Shown piece after piece: positions 23,465 through 32,737 of a stretch of DNA of 35,533 bases. A program made the translations under genes and the position numbers. A model generated the notes under the pieces. That model ran no database searches, had not been told where the DNA came from, and worked only from the letters and a program-made list of their open reading frames with translations. Each line of letters starts with the position of its first letter. The first letter of the stretch is position 1. The DNA comes from an uncultured Rubripirellula sp. (GTDB lineage Bacteria > Planctomycetota > Planctomycetia > Pirellulales > Pirellulaceae): contig CALIBL010000107.1 in assembly GCA_938045805.1 (NCBI GenBank), forward strand, positions 1 to 35,533, written 5' to 3'.

Positions 23465-25800
23465 TGGGAACTCTTCGATTTGCTGGTGATCTTTCGCCAA
23501 TGATTGCACTGGGCTTGGTCGTGTTTGCCGCGGTTGCAGTCATGTGGTTCTATCTGCGTGAGACCAGTGGGATCGATGCACCCTATCGTTTATTGATACC
23601 GGGTCTGCGAGCTCTGGCAATCGCGTTCACGATTCTGATTTTGACCGGTCCCGTCCTGCATCAACGTGTCACCATTGGAACACTTGGGCGTGTGACGTTT
23701 GCTTTAGACGCATCACAGAGTATGTCGTTGCAGGATGATCTATCTGGACAAACACGCTTCTCTCGCGCGTTGAAGTTGCTTGCTGGCGACGATGAAGGTG
23801 AGGGTTTCGGATGGCTTGAGTCCTTAAAGTCGACACATGAAGTCGATGTTGTTTCTTTCTCAGAAGGTAAGCCGAGTTTGCTTTGGTCTAGTACTAGCGA
23901 AACGGAAGTGCCAACCGTTTGGGACTCTGACGCCATCGGAACGCAGACCAATTTAACCAGTGCGTTTGAGGTTCCAGGTGTTAAGGCGGCATCGGATGGG
24001 CTAGCAGATCGAGAACCTGAACCGACGATGGCTTCGTCTGCAGTTGTGATCATGAGTGATGGGCGACAGAACGTTGGTGATAGTCCGGTCGATGTGGCCG
24101 CATCACTGTCAAGCAGAGGAGCGGTGATTCATGCTGTGGGCATGGGGCAGAGCGCAGAACCGTTGGATGCTGGCGTTGTGGATGTGATTCGTCCAGAAAG
24201 TGTTGCCGCAGATGGAAAGCTTAGCGGTGAAATGATCGTCAAAACGAGTGGTTTCTCTGAGCTTTCTAGCGGTCGAGAATTAAATCTGCGAATCGAATCA
24301 GGCCAGCAGACGCTTTGGTCCAAGCGAGTGATGGTCTCAGAGCGGCAGCAATCGATTCCTTTTACACTAGATGTACAAGAGGTCCTTGAAGCGTTGCAAC
24401 TGACGGTTCCCCGAGGGGTTCAAATCAATTCTCAGGTTTTGGACCTTCAGGCTGTCATCGAAAGTGTTGATGGTGATGTTTATTCTGGCAATGACACCAT
24501 GCCTTTTCGAGTCGCTGCTTCGACTCGTGCGAGGAAGTTGATGATCCTCGATGGTTCGAGTCGCTGGGAGATTCGTTACCTGCGTAATCTCTTTAGTCGA
24601 GACCCCGCGTGGTCGGTGGATTCGATTTTGTTCGGACCGGGAACGGACCATTACGAGCTGCCACGCGGTGATGAGTCGGGCGAGTTTCCTGACAATAACT
24701 TGGGAATGTCTCAGTACGATGCGATCATCTTGGGGGAAGTTCCACCGGATCAACTTGATGAATCTGACGCGGGGCGATTGCGTGATTTTGTGCGACGTGG
24801 AGGCGGTTTAATCGTTATTGATGGACGTTACGGTCGAGTGCGAGAACTCTCTGAGTCTTTGCTGTCTGAGTTAGTCCCTGTGCGTTACAAAACCAACGAG
24901 AGCCCGTTCGAGGTTGGACGCTTGCAGCCAACGACCATGGGGTCGGAGCAAGCAGTTCTTGGTTTATGGGGTAAACCTGAGGAGCAAGATGACTTTTGGG
25001 AGAAATTACCGCCTCCGATTGTTGCTCCCGAGGTCATTCCACAACCGGATGCCGAAGTGCTTGCCGAAGCAATTGGAAAACAGGGTGAGTCATCGGCGTG
25101 GTTGGTGACGAGGCTTTATGGTTCGGGTCGAGTCTTCTATCTCTCCACCGATCAGACTTGGCGGTGGCGGTACAAGGTTGCGGACCGATTCCATTCTCGA
25201 TTTTGGAATCAACTACTTGCTGCGGCGATGCAGCCACCTTACGCCGTTAGTGATCAGTACGTCTCACTTGGGACAGACGAGATTGAATATGAGGTTGGGC
25301 AGTCGGCGACGATTCGTGCTCGTTTGCAGGGTGCCGGCGGTACGGCGATCGGCGATGCGACAGTTGACGCATTGTTGATCCAGAATGATCAAATAGTGGG
25401 TTCCGTTCCTTTGTCGGTTGATGATGCCGATCGTGGAACGTATCGAGGTAAAACTTTGCCGCTTGAAGCCGGTGCCTACCAAGTGCGAATTCAAGCGAGC
25501 GGGTTTGATGGGCAGGCTCTGCGAGCATCGGCCCCGATTTGGGTTGGGCAGCGAGAGGTTGCTGAAATGTCATCGGTGGGATTGGATTCAAATACCTTGG
25601 AAGGCATTGCGGATGCGGGAAAGGGAGAGTATCTGCATGAATCTGAAGCGGAAGAGTTGCTTGACATGCTACGACCGCTTTCAAGTGGGACGGTGGTGGA
25701 ATCCGATATTCTCCTTTGGCAATCGTATTACTGGTTTTTAACTATTCTGTTACTTCTCGGAGCAGAGTGGTGGTTACGTAAACGCGTTGGATTGGTGTAA
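23464..25800 (+). CDS. VWA / GATase-like membrane protein
   Basis: A 778-residue protein starting at ATG 23464, which shares a base with the preceding stop (TAATG). The frame extends upstream to 23353 but overlaps the previous gene, so that part is not used. Two N-terminal spans (about residues 11-31 and 43-62) are followed by a VWA domain with metal site DASQSM and VVIMSDG. A beta-rich region comes next, then a GATase-like domain (YDAIILGEVPP, then RRGGGLIVIDGRYG). The C-terminal span reads YYWFLTILLLLGAEWWL. It is a paralogue in architecture of the preceding protein, with the same N-terminal span pair plus VWA, and probably forms a complex with it. I see no protease or amidotransferase catalytic residues. 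Confidence 0.9.
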   Translation: MGTLRFAGDLSPMIALGLVVFAAVAVMWFYLRETSGIDAPYRLLIPGLRALAIAFTILILTGPVLHQRVTIGTLGRVTFALDASQSMSLQDDLSGQTRFSRALKLLAGDDEGEGFGWLESLKSTHEVDVVSFSEGKPSLLWSSTSETEVPTVWDSDAIGTQTNLTSAFEVPGVKAASDGLADREPEPTMASSAVVIMSDGRQNVGDSPVDVAASLSSRGAVIHAVGMGQSAEPLDAGVVDVIRPESVAADGKLSGEMIVKTSGFSELSSGRELNLRIESGQQTLWSKRVMVSERQQSIPFTLDVQEVLEALQLTVPRGVQINSQVLDLQAVIESVDGDVYSGNDTMPFRVAASTRARKLMILDGSSRWEIRYLRNLFSRDPAWSVDSILFGPGTDHYELPRGDESGEFPDNNLGMSQYDAIILGEVPPDQLDESDAGRLRDFVRRGGGLIVIDGRYGRVRELSESLLSELVPVRYKTNESPFEVGRLQPTTMGSEQAVLGLWGKPEEQDDFWEKLPPPIVAPEVIPQPDAEVLAEAIGKQGESSAWLVTRLYGSGRVFYLSTDQTWRWRYKVADRFHSRFWNQLLAAAMQPPYAVSDQYVSLGTDEIEYEVGQSATIRARLQGAGGTAIGDATVDALLIQNDQIVGSVPLSVDDADRGTYRGKTLPLEAGAYQVRIQASGFDGQALRASAPIWVGQREVAEMSSVGLDSNTLEGIADAGKGEYLHESEAEELLDMLRPLSSGTVVESDILLWQSYYWFLTILLLLGAEWWLRKRVGLV

Positions 25801-25803
25801 CTC

Positions 25804-28800
25804 ATGTCATCAGTATCACGACAATTGACCGATGGTCTTCAATTGAATCCCAAGACGGCTGAAGTTTTGGGACGTTTTGATCGTCGGCGCCGATATCTTC
25901 TGGTTCTGCGCGGTATCGCCTCTGGCATCGTGGCGCTTTTGGTAGCGGTGTCGTTGATTTCCTTTGCGGACTTTTTATGGATCCTGCCCGATTCGATCCG
26001 TTGGGCATTGAGTCTGACTGCTTACGGTTTTACGGCGTTTGTCTTCTACGCACTTGGTGTTCGTCCGATCGGGCAAAGGACGCCGGAGGCAATTGCAAAG
26101 CAGGTTGAGGCCAGCGATGCTCGTTTACGTGAAGATCTGCTTTCGGCGGTTGAGTTAGCAAATCCGTTGCATGTCAATGGAGCGATTAGTTTTCGAAATC
26201 GATTACAGGAGACCGTGGCGACGAAAGCGTCATCGTTGGATGTACATCAACTGTTGCCGCTCGGGTTGATTTCGCGTTGGCTGATTTCTGTCGCGGTATT
26301 GACCCTCTTGTTTGGTTTGCTCAGTCTGCTTCCTGGACTTCAGTTCGGACGACGGATCGCGAGGGCAATGATTCCTGGTGCTGCCATTCAGCGAGCCTCA
26401 ATGACGCAACTTGTCGTCCTGCAACCTTCACCTGCGTCGGGTTATGTGGCGGAGGGTGATGCGATTGCGGTGGTGGTCGAAGTTAGCGGAAAACCGACTG
26501 ATGAAGTAGTGGTGCAGTGGTGGAATGAAGAAGGAGCATCCGGTGAGTTAGAAATGACTCCGCGAGCGGTGAGTGATATGTCGGCTCTCGGTGGAACGCT
26601 CGAGTCGCAAAATCGATTTGCTGCTAACCTCGCAGTTGGATCCTCGGTTGTTCACTACCGAGTGATGGGTGGCGACGGGGTGACATTGTGGGAAACTTTG
26701 ACACCTCTGCCGCGGCCGCGAGTTATCAACTTCAACAAGCGATATGAGTTTCCCGACTATTCGTTGTTATCCCCGAGGATCGAGGATGCGGAGCACGGTG
26801 ACCTCGAAGCTGTCATTGGAACCAACGTTAAACTGACAGTGCGGTTTGATGAACCCGTCAGTGATCCCATGATTCATTTTGATGATGATGGTGGTTCGCG
26901 ATCATTAACCGCGGTAGGGGATTCCCAGCTCGAGTTTTTCGTAAATGTTCCTCTGAGAATTCCAAGTACCTATCAAATCGATGCGGTAAGCCTGCGTTCT
27001 GGATTGAACAACCCATATAGTCCGATCTATTCGATCGATCCCTTGAGGGATGCACCGCCGGTTGTTCGCTGGGCAGCCGAGATGGACCGCATGATGATTG
27101 TCTCGCCGCTGGATGTAATCTCTTTGCACGGCTACGCATCCGATGATTTACCGATCGATCGTGTGGTGCAGGAATTTGAAATCAACGGGCAACCTGCAAA
27201 GTTACGTCAGGTCACTTTGGAAGCTTCCGATAGGGAACTTGATCTGAAGTGGGACTGGGATTTACTCCATCGGCAAAATTCCGACATGGAGTCCGAAAAA
27301 CTCCTCAATGGAGATTTTGTTCGTGTTCGTTTCGTAGCCATTGATCGAAATGGACAGCGAGGTGAATCGGGTCTATTGGAGATCTTGATTGCGGATGAGG
27401 GTTTTGACAGTGATCGGCATGATCACCTCAGTCACGTCGCGACGCTGGTGAAGGATGTCAGTGTCTGGACGACAGATTTCCATGCGTTGATGGAGACTTT
27501 CGGCAAAGCTGATCAGGGGGATTTGAGCGATCAACTCAATGATCAATTCAGTCGTTCTCAGGAGATTGCCGGTGCAGGTGAGGCATTGCTAAGCCGGATT
27601 GAGACAAGTCTTGGGGCTTCAATTAATCGTCCGGAGGCGGGAGGCTGGGAAATACTTGGGGTTGCAACAGCAGACCTCCTTCATCAGCAGAAACGCTGGG
27701 TGGCAGAGTGTTTGGATTTGAGTGCGAACGTTCCCGCTCTCTGGGAGACAACTCGCGATGGACTCGTGAAAGAGCGAATGGGACTTGCAAATAAGTACGC
27801 TAATGAGGCACTGCGAATTGAGCAGTATGCGGAAAACCTGTTTGCAGAAATGTTAACCGTGGCGATGGTCGGTGACGCAAAATCATTGCAGGCCAGTTTA
27901 GAACCGATGTTGGTCGAGAAAGAGTACTCGAGCCTACCGGCGGAGCGATTTCCTCGTTACCTGCTGGTTGCGATGGGAAGGCTGCGCGAAGTAAATGAAC
28001 TGCTATCGCAGCACGCAACCTCAATTCCTGAGAACACGTGGCGTCATCTTGAGGCGTGGGAGAAATGGAGTGTTGGGTGGATAGATCGTTTGGAATCCAC
28101 GATTGAGAGCCCTCCCAATGAGGATTCGATGAGGTCGCTCGTTAAACAGTTGAGTGGCGAGTTGCAATCGCAGATTGATGGACGAATGATCGATGGACGA
28201 GTTGGCGGGAAGTTGTCGTCGTTACTGAGAGATATACAAACGCAAATTGGCTCCACGAGGGAGCAGGTTTTACGGATGGAACAACTTGGCCGTGAATCCG
28301 ATCTTAAACGATCGCGGGCGAGTGAACAGACAGATTCTCAAGAGGCGATGAAGGACAGGCGGGATCAAGCTTTTGCGGATCTTGACTTCGGTTTGAGACG
28401 AGATCACTTGGTTGAATGGCTCAAGCAGAGGGAAGCGTTGCACCGAGGGAGACCCAATGTCGATTTAGGTTACGCTGCAGATATGAAGTTGATGCAGCGT
28501 GTTATCCAGAATGTGACCAAGGAAGGTTATGGTCCTTATGAGGAGCAGCCTGCCATTGAGGTCTATCAAGAAATTGCCAACGCTTATCAAGTACTCGAGT
28601 CTTCACATGCGATTCGAGATGCGTATCAGGAATTGACTCAATTGATGCTCGCTGAGAGACGGCTGATGGATACGGCTGAAAACAAAGTGCTGCATCCGAC
28701 TTGGCTCGAAAGATTTTCAACGGAACTGGAGATGCCTTGCCGTCGGTTACGTGAAGCTGCCATTCCCGGTGAAATCGTGCAGCGAATTGAGGAAACGCGA

Positions 28801-31500
28801 TACAACGATGATTACAACCGTGCTCGAGATCTGATTATGAGTCGCCGTTGGAGCGGTGACCCGATGCTGACCGGAGAAGTTCCCCTTCAGAAAATGCAGT
28901 CGGACTTGGAGTCAGCTGTAAACGAGTTGGAACCGTACGTTTTGGATGCTCGCCGCAAGCTGCAGCGGTACGTTTTGTCACTTGCTGATCAAGCGAGGCA
29001 GGCAGCAGAGGAGGCGGAGGAAGCTCAGGAACGAACCGAATCACGCGAGGATTCAGAGTCTCGTACCGCAGAGCAACTCGAGACTGAGCAACGCGAAGTT
29101 GCGGAGGCCACCAAACAGACACTCGAATCCCTAATGGATCTCGCCAACACGTCTTCTCTCATCGATCAGGATCAACGCGAACTGGCGCGGGATGCCGATA
29201 TTGCATCTTACGAGATACAGAATGCCGCCGAGAAGGCAGAAGAGTTAATCCAAAAAGCGACAGAGGCGGAAACAGATGAGCAGCGATCAGAACTGCTCGA
29301 TCAGACCGCTGAGGCATTGGGTGAGTTGGCTGATTCTCTTCAGCAAACGGCCGAACACTTTGAGATGGCGGAGCAGGGGCAGGATCTGACCGAGTCGCGA
29401 GAAAATCTTCGGCAAGACGCTTTTGATGCTTTGCAGCCTAACGATTTGGATCAGCGATACGAGGATGCCGAACAGCTTGCAAATGAGGCACAGATGAGTG
29501 CCGAGGAGCGACTTCGAGAGTTGGAGCAACAGCTTCAGCAAAACCAGCCGATGCAGCAAGAACTCTCGGAAATCGCTCAGCGAGCTACTGAAGCAGCGCA
29601 GCGAACGCTGGAAAAGGTGGCAGAGCAAGAACGCAGCGTGATGCAAAACTTGGAACGGTCAGATGCTAGTTTTCAAGAAAAGAAGACACGAGCAGCAGCC
29701 GAGCTCGCCGCAATCACACAGCGGGCACGGGCGGTCGATGACTCTCTCCTTCGAGCAACCGAACAGGCGATCGGATGGGCAAACACGCCTGATGCTCGAC
29801 CGGAGTTGGATCAAACTCGTGAGGCATTGCGCGAAGCCATTGAGCAATCACAGCAGCTTGGTGGCGACCAAGCCCCGTTGGAAGAAATGCAAGCGAGTGC
29901 GCAGGCGATGAGTGAGGCGATTCGTGAAGCATCACAGGCTGTACAACAGCTCAATCAGGAGACGAGTCAAGCGCAGTCTGAGAACATTCATCAGGATGAG
30001 GCAAGTCGTCGACGGACAAAGGCACAGGTGGAGGGATTCGCACGAGATTCCCGAACACAGCAATTACGAGCGACCGCCGAGCAGAAAAAACAGTGGGCTG
30101 CTGCTGAACAGCAGGCCAATCGACGGATTCAAGATGCACAACGGCAACAACGTGACGCCGAAAATCAGATGAAGCAGGCTCAGCAGCAACTCGATAGGAG
30201 TCCCGATCAGGCCACGCAGCTCCAGCCACAAATCAATGCCGCACAGGATCGCATGCAGCGCGCCCAACGCGCAGAGCAGGCGGCGAGAGAAACAAAGGAC
30301 TTGGCGTCGCAGCGTAACCGAGAAACTCAAGAGCGTGAAAATCAGATTAAGTCTGAGCCTTTGAATTCTTTTGAGCAGATGAATCCCGCTGCGGAACTAG
30401 CCACAGAGATGACTCAGAAAGCGAAACAAGAATTTGATGCGATTCAGCAGTCTCTCAACCAGCTTTCACAGCAGATGAATTTTGCGGAACAGTTGAACGC
30501 GCCTCAGCAAACACTTGAGCAGGTGGCCAATCAGCAAGAGCAACTGGGACAGCGTGTTGATGAGGCGGTGGAACAACTTGAGCGTGCTGCGAGACATGAG
30601 GAGCGACTTGGACAGCAGGAACTGGCCGAGCAGCTTAGTGCAGCGGCAGAGGCCGTTAGCCAGCAAGCCGCTTCAGCTGCCGATGATGCTCTCGAGTCCA
30701 TTGACAATGCACAGCAAAAACCTGAATTGTCGCCTCTAGCAAATCAGGATGTAAGCGAGGCTGCTGATGCGATCGGGCAAGCGGCGGAGGATTTATCGCA
30801 ACTCATCGAAGGCATGACGCAGTCAGCCAATGAATCGCTGGCACAGAGTGAATCTGCCTCACAACCATCAAGTCCCACAGGACAGACTCAAGCTGGCCAA
30901 AGCGGCAGTGAGCCTCCACCCGGACAGCTCACCCAAGATCAGCAACTAGCGCAAACCCTTGATGAGCTTGATCGACAACTTGCTAGTCAAGCTAGCTCAC
31001 AGGCGGGACAGCCAACCGGTGAAACTCAGCAAGCTCAGCCTGGTTCTGAGCAGACTGCCAGCAACGAATCGCAATCTGAGGGGCAAGGTTCACCCGCTGG
31101 TGATCAGAATGCTCAAAGTTCACCAACCGCCGCACAGGCGTCGCCCACCGTCGCCAATGACTTGAACGCACAGGCTCAGCAGGCTGCACGGCAACGCCAG
31201 CAGCAGCTCAATCCCAATCAGGGTCAGGAGGGACAACCCGGCGACCCTAGTCAGCAACCTGGTAACTCCAGCACCGCATCGAATCAGCCCGGTAACGGCC
31301 AGATGCCCGATGGCGGTCGGCTTGATGCTTCGGAGATGGATCGTCTCGGGGCTGATTGGGGAAGTCTGCGAGAAAGGAAAACGGATGAGGTCAATGAGGG
31401 TAGATCTGCGACGGTTTCGCCCATCTATCGTCAACAGGTAGAAGCTTACTTCCGTGCGATCGCCAAGCAGGCAGCAGAAAAGAAAGCGACTGATCAGTAG
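25804..31500 (+). CDS. Giant coiled-coil membrane protein (DUF4175-like)
   Basis: A 1,898-residue protein, three bases after the VWA gene. It has three spans near the N-terminus (about residues 31-60, 64-87 and 157-178), an extracytoplasmic beta-rich part to about residue 560, then a long helical region. Residues about 1055-1680 are an almost unbroken coiled coil rich in Glu, Gln, Ala and Arg (for example QAAEEAEEAQER). About 1680-1840 is Gln/Ser/Pro/Gly low complexity. The last 60 residues form a distinct, conserved-looking element (MDRLGADWGSLRERK, then SPIYRQQVEAYFRAI). The topology resembles DUF4175-type proteins found beside DUF58/VWA genes. It could act as a periplasmic scaffold or tether spanning to the outer membrane; this is inference. 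No enzymatic motif is visible. Confidence 0.9.
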   Translation: MSSVSRQLTDGLQLNPKTAEVLGRFDRRRRYLLVLRGIASGIVALLVAVSLISFADFLWILPDSIRWALSLTAYGFTAFVFYALGVRPIGQRTPEAIAKQVEASDARLREDLLSAVELANPLHVNGAISFRNRLQETVATKASSLDVHQLLPLGLISRWLISVAVLTLLFGLLSLLPGLQFGRRIARAMIPGAAIQRASMTQLVVLQPSPASGYVAEGDAIAVVVEVSGKPTDEVVVQWWNEEGASGELEMTPRAVSDMSALGGTLESQNRFAANLAVGSSVVHYRVMGGDGVTLWETLTPLPRPRVINFNKRYEFPDYSLLSPRIEDAEHGDLEAVIGTNVKLTVRFDEPVSDPMIHFDDDGGSRSLTAVGDSQLEFFVNVPLRIPSTYQIDAVSLRSGLNNPYSPIYSIDPLRDAPPVVRWAAEMDRMMIVSPLDVISLHGYASDDLPIDRVVQEFEINGQPAKLRQVTLEASDRELDLKWDWDLLHRQNSDMESEKLLNGDFVRVRFVAIDRNGQRGESGLLEILIADEGFDSDRHDHLSHVATLVKDVSVWTTDFHALMETFGKADQGDLSDQLNDQFSRSQEIAGAGEALLSRIETSLGASINRPEAGGWEILGVATADLLHQQKRWVAECLDLSANVPALWETTRDGLVKERMGLANKYANEALRIEQYAENLFAEMLTVAMVGDAKSLQASLEPMLVEKEYSSLPAERFPRYLLVAMGRLREVNELLSQHATSIPENTWRHLEAWEKWSVGWIDRLESTIESPPNEDSMRSLVKQLSGELQSQIDGRMIDGRVGGKLSSLLRDIQTQIGSTREQVLRMEQLGRESDLKRSRASEQTDSQEAMKDRRDQAFADLDFGLRRDHLVEWLKQREALHRGRPNVDLGYAADMKLMQRVIQNVTKEGYGPYEEQPAIEVYQEIANAYQVLESSHAIRDAYQELTQLMLAERRLMDTAENKVLHPTWLERFSTELEMPCRRLREAAIPGEIVQRIEETRYNDDYNRARDLIMSRRWSGDPMLTGEVPLQKMQSDLESAVNELEPYVLDARRKLQRYVLSLADQARQAAEEAEEAQERTESREDSESRTAEQLETEQREVAEATKQTLESLMDLANTSSLIDQDQRELARDADIASYEIQNAAEKAEELIQKATEAETDEQRSELLDQTAEALGELADSLQQTAEHFEMAEQGQDLTESRENLRQDAFDALQPNDLDQRYEDAEQLANEAQMSAEERLRELEQQLQQNQPMQQELSEIAQRATEAAQRTLEKVAEQERSVMQNLERSDASFQEKKTRAAAELAAITQRARAVDDSLLRATEQAIGWANTPDARPELDQTREALREAIEQSQQLGGDQAPLEEMQASAQAMSEAIREASQAVQQLNQETSQAQSENIHQDEASRRRTKAQVEGFARDSRTQQLRATAEQKKQWAAAEQQANRRIQDAQRQQRDAENQMKQAQQQLDRSPDQATQLQPQINAAQDRMQRAQRAEQAARETKDLASQRNRETQERENQIKSEPLNSFEQMNPAAELATEMTQKAKQEFDAIQQSLNQLSQQMNFAEQLNAPQQTLEQVANQQEQLGQRVDEAVEQLERAARHEERLGQQELAEQLSAAAEAVSQQAASAADDALESIDNAQQKPELSPLANQDVSEAADAIGQAAEDLSQLIEGMTQSANESLAQSESASQPSSPTGQTQAGQSGSEPPPGQLTQDQQLAQTLDELDRQLASQASSQAGQPTGETQQAQPGSEQTASNESQSEGQGSPAGDQNAQSSPTAAQASPTVANDLNAQAQQAARQRQQQLNPNQGQEGQPGDPSQQPGNSSTASNQPGNGQMPDGGRLDASEMDRLGADWGSLRERKTDEVNEGRSATVSPIYRQQVEAYFRAIAKQAAEKKATDQ

Positions 31501-31514
31501 CATTAGTGGGAAGG

Positions 31515-31519
31515 AAGGA
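31515..31519 (+). promoter_or_regulatory. Shine-Dalgarno site for the toroid gene
   Basis: AAGGA lies five bases before ATG 31525, within a tandem AGGAAGGA. It favours ATG 31525 over the GTG at 31522. Confidence 0.6.
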
Positions 31520-31524
31520 TCGTG

Positions 31525-32736
31525 ATGCCTCACGGCCAAAAAACATTTGATTCCAGTGTTCAATCACTGCTGACGCAGAGGCTTCGTCCTGCACGGAGTG
31601 GTGATGTTGATCGCGAATGTATTGCGGGAAAACAACTTGCTGGAATCAGCCGAAGAACCTGCATTGCTGGAGTCCTTGGTGGATACGCTACGGCAGCAGT
31701 CCTGAATACCTCTCAAGCTCAAGATGACTTATCAACACTTTACGTTTCTGATGACATTGATCGTGCAATGCAGAAGGGAATCGACTACCTCGTCAGCATC
31801 CAGCGTGAAGATGGTGCGATTACCGATCGTGGTCACGAAGTCGCTATGACGGCACTGTCGATCATGGCCATGGCTTCAGTGGGGACTGAGCCGGTGCCTG
31901 TGAGTCCCGCAGGACGTGCGATGTATCGAGCGATTGAGTTTGTGCTCGATAAACGTAATCAGGATATGGAAGGTTACTTTGGATCCCGCGATGGTTCGCG
32001 CATGTACGGGCACGGGATCATTACCTTGATGCTCACAGAAGTTCTGGGAATGGGCGCCACACCAGAGCAGAATGAAAAGATTCATCGTTCGCTGAACGAT
32101 GCCATCAAGTTGATTCTTGCCGCACAGAAAGTCGCCAAGGCCGAGAAGTTACGTGGTGGTTGGCGTTACACCCCCACCAGTCGTGACTCCGATTTATCGG
32201 TGAGTGTTTGGCAATTGATGGCGCTTCGATCCGCCAAGAATGATGGTCTCGATGTCCCAGGCGAAGCGATCGATGATGCTTTGAAGTACCTGCGTTATTC
32301 TTACGCGTCACCGATCGATCGGGACGGGAGTCCACGCGACTCGGTCAGTGGATTCAGTTACACACCTGGCACTTACCATCCGTCTTTTACCATGTCGGCA
32401 GCCGGATTGTTGGCGATGCAAGTTTGCGGTCAGTATGACTCACCGCTGGTGAAAGGAGCTTCAGAGTGGTTGTATGAGCATCCACCGAAGGAAAGTGAGC
32501 GATTCTTTTTCTACGGTGTCTACTACTACGCCCAAGGGATGCATCAGGCCGGTGGGAAGTATGCTGAACGAGCAGATCGCTTGGTTCCCGAGATTTTACT
32601 GCCGATGCAGAGGACCGATGGAGCTTGGTTGGCACGCGGCGGAGAAGAACGCAATGTGGGCGCGACCTACGCTACCGCACTTTCTCTTCTCAGCATGAGT
32701 GTCAGGTACCACTACCTACCGATTTATCAGCGGTAG
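31525..32736 (+). CDS. Tat-type exported alpha/alpha-toroid (prenyltransferase/squalene-cyclase-like) protein
   Basis: A 403-residue protein. Around residue 43 is a twin-arginine leader ([17 protein letters not shown], cleavage near TSQAQD), preceded by an unusually long N-terminus. From about residue 68 it has the repeated helix pattern of the terpenoid-cyclase/prenyltransferase toroid: [52 protein letters not shown] and [10 protein letters not shown]. The DxDD acid motif of squalene-hopene cyclase is not seen, so it is unlikely to cyclise terpenes. Related planctomycete proteins are found as the last member of MoxR/DUF58/VWA operons. Here it sits 24 bases after the giant coiled-coil gene and closes the operon. 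It may be an exported binding or scaffold partner. Export is better supported than function. Confidence 0.88.
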   Translation: MPHGQKTFDSSVQSLLTQRLRPARSGDVDRECIAGKQLAGISRRTCIAGVLGGYATAAVLNTSQAQDDLSTLYVSDDIDRAMQKGIDYLVSIQREDGAITDRGHEVAMTALSIMAMASVGTEPVPVSPAGRAMYRAIEFVLDKRNQDMEGYFGSRDGSRMYGHGIITLMLTEVLGMGATPEQNEKIHRSLNDAIKLILAAQKVAKAEKLRGGWRYTPTSRDSDLSVSVWQLMALRSAKNDGLDVPGEAIDDALKYLRYSYASPIDRDGSPRDSVSGFSYTPGTYHPSFTMSAAGLLAMQVCGQYDSPLVKGASEWLYEHPPKESERFFFYGVYYYAQGMHQAGGKYAERADRLVPEILLPMQRTDGAWLARGGEERNVGATYATALSLLSMSVRYHYLPIYQR

Positions 32737-32737
32737 T

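Noticed and set aside
20145..25800. Calling the operon a classical Bat aerotolerance operon
   Set aside because: The N-terminal BatA domain and VWA proteins fit, but there is no adjacent MoxR and no TPR-type BatE/BatC; the later genes differ. The name would suggest a known function that is not shown.
29287..29646. Leucine-rich 119-codon frame on the minus strand
   Set aside because: It mirrors the Gln/Glu-rich coiled-coil part of the giant gene; such mirror frames are expected there.
28970..31320. Tandem repeats in the giant gene
   Set aside because: The Gln/Glu-rich region is repetitive in composition only; I found no regularly repeated unit in the DNA or protein.
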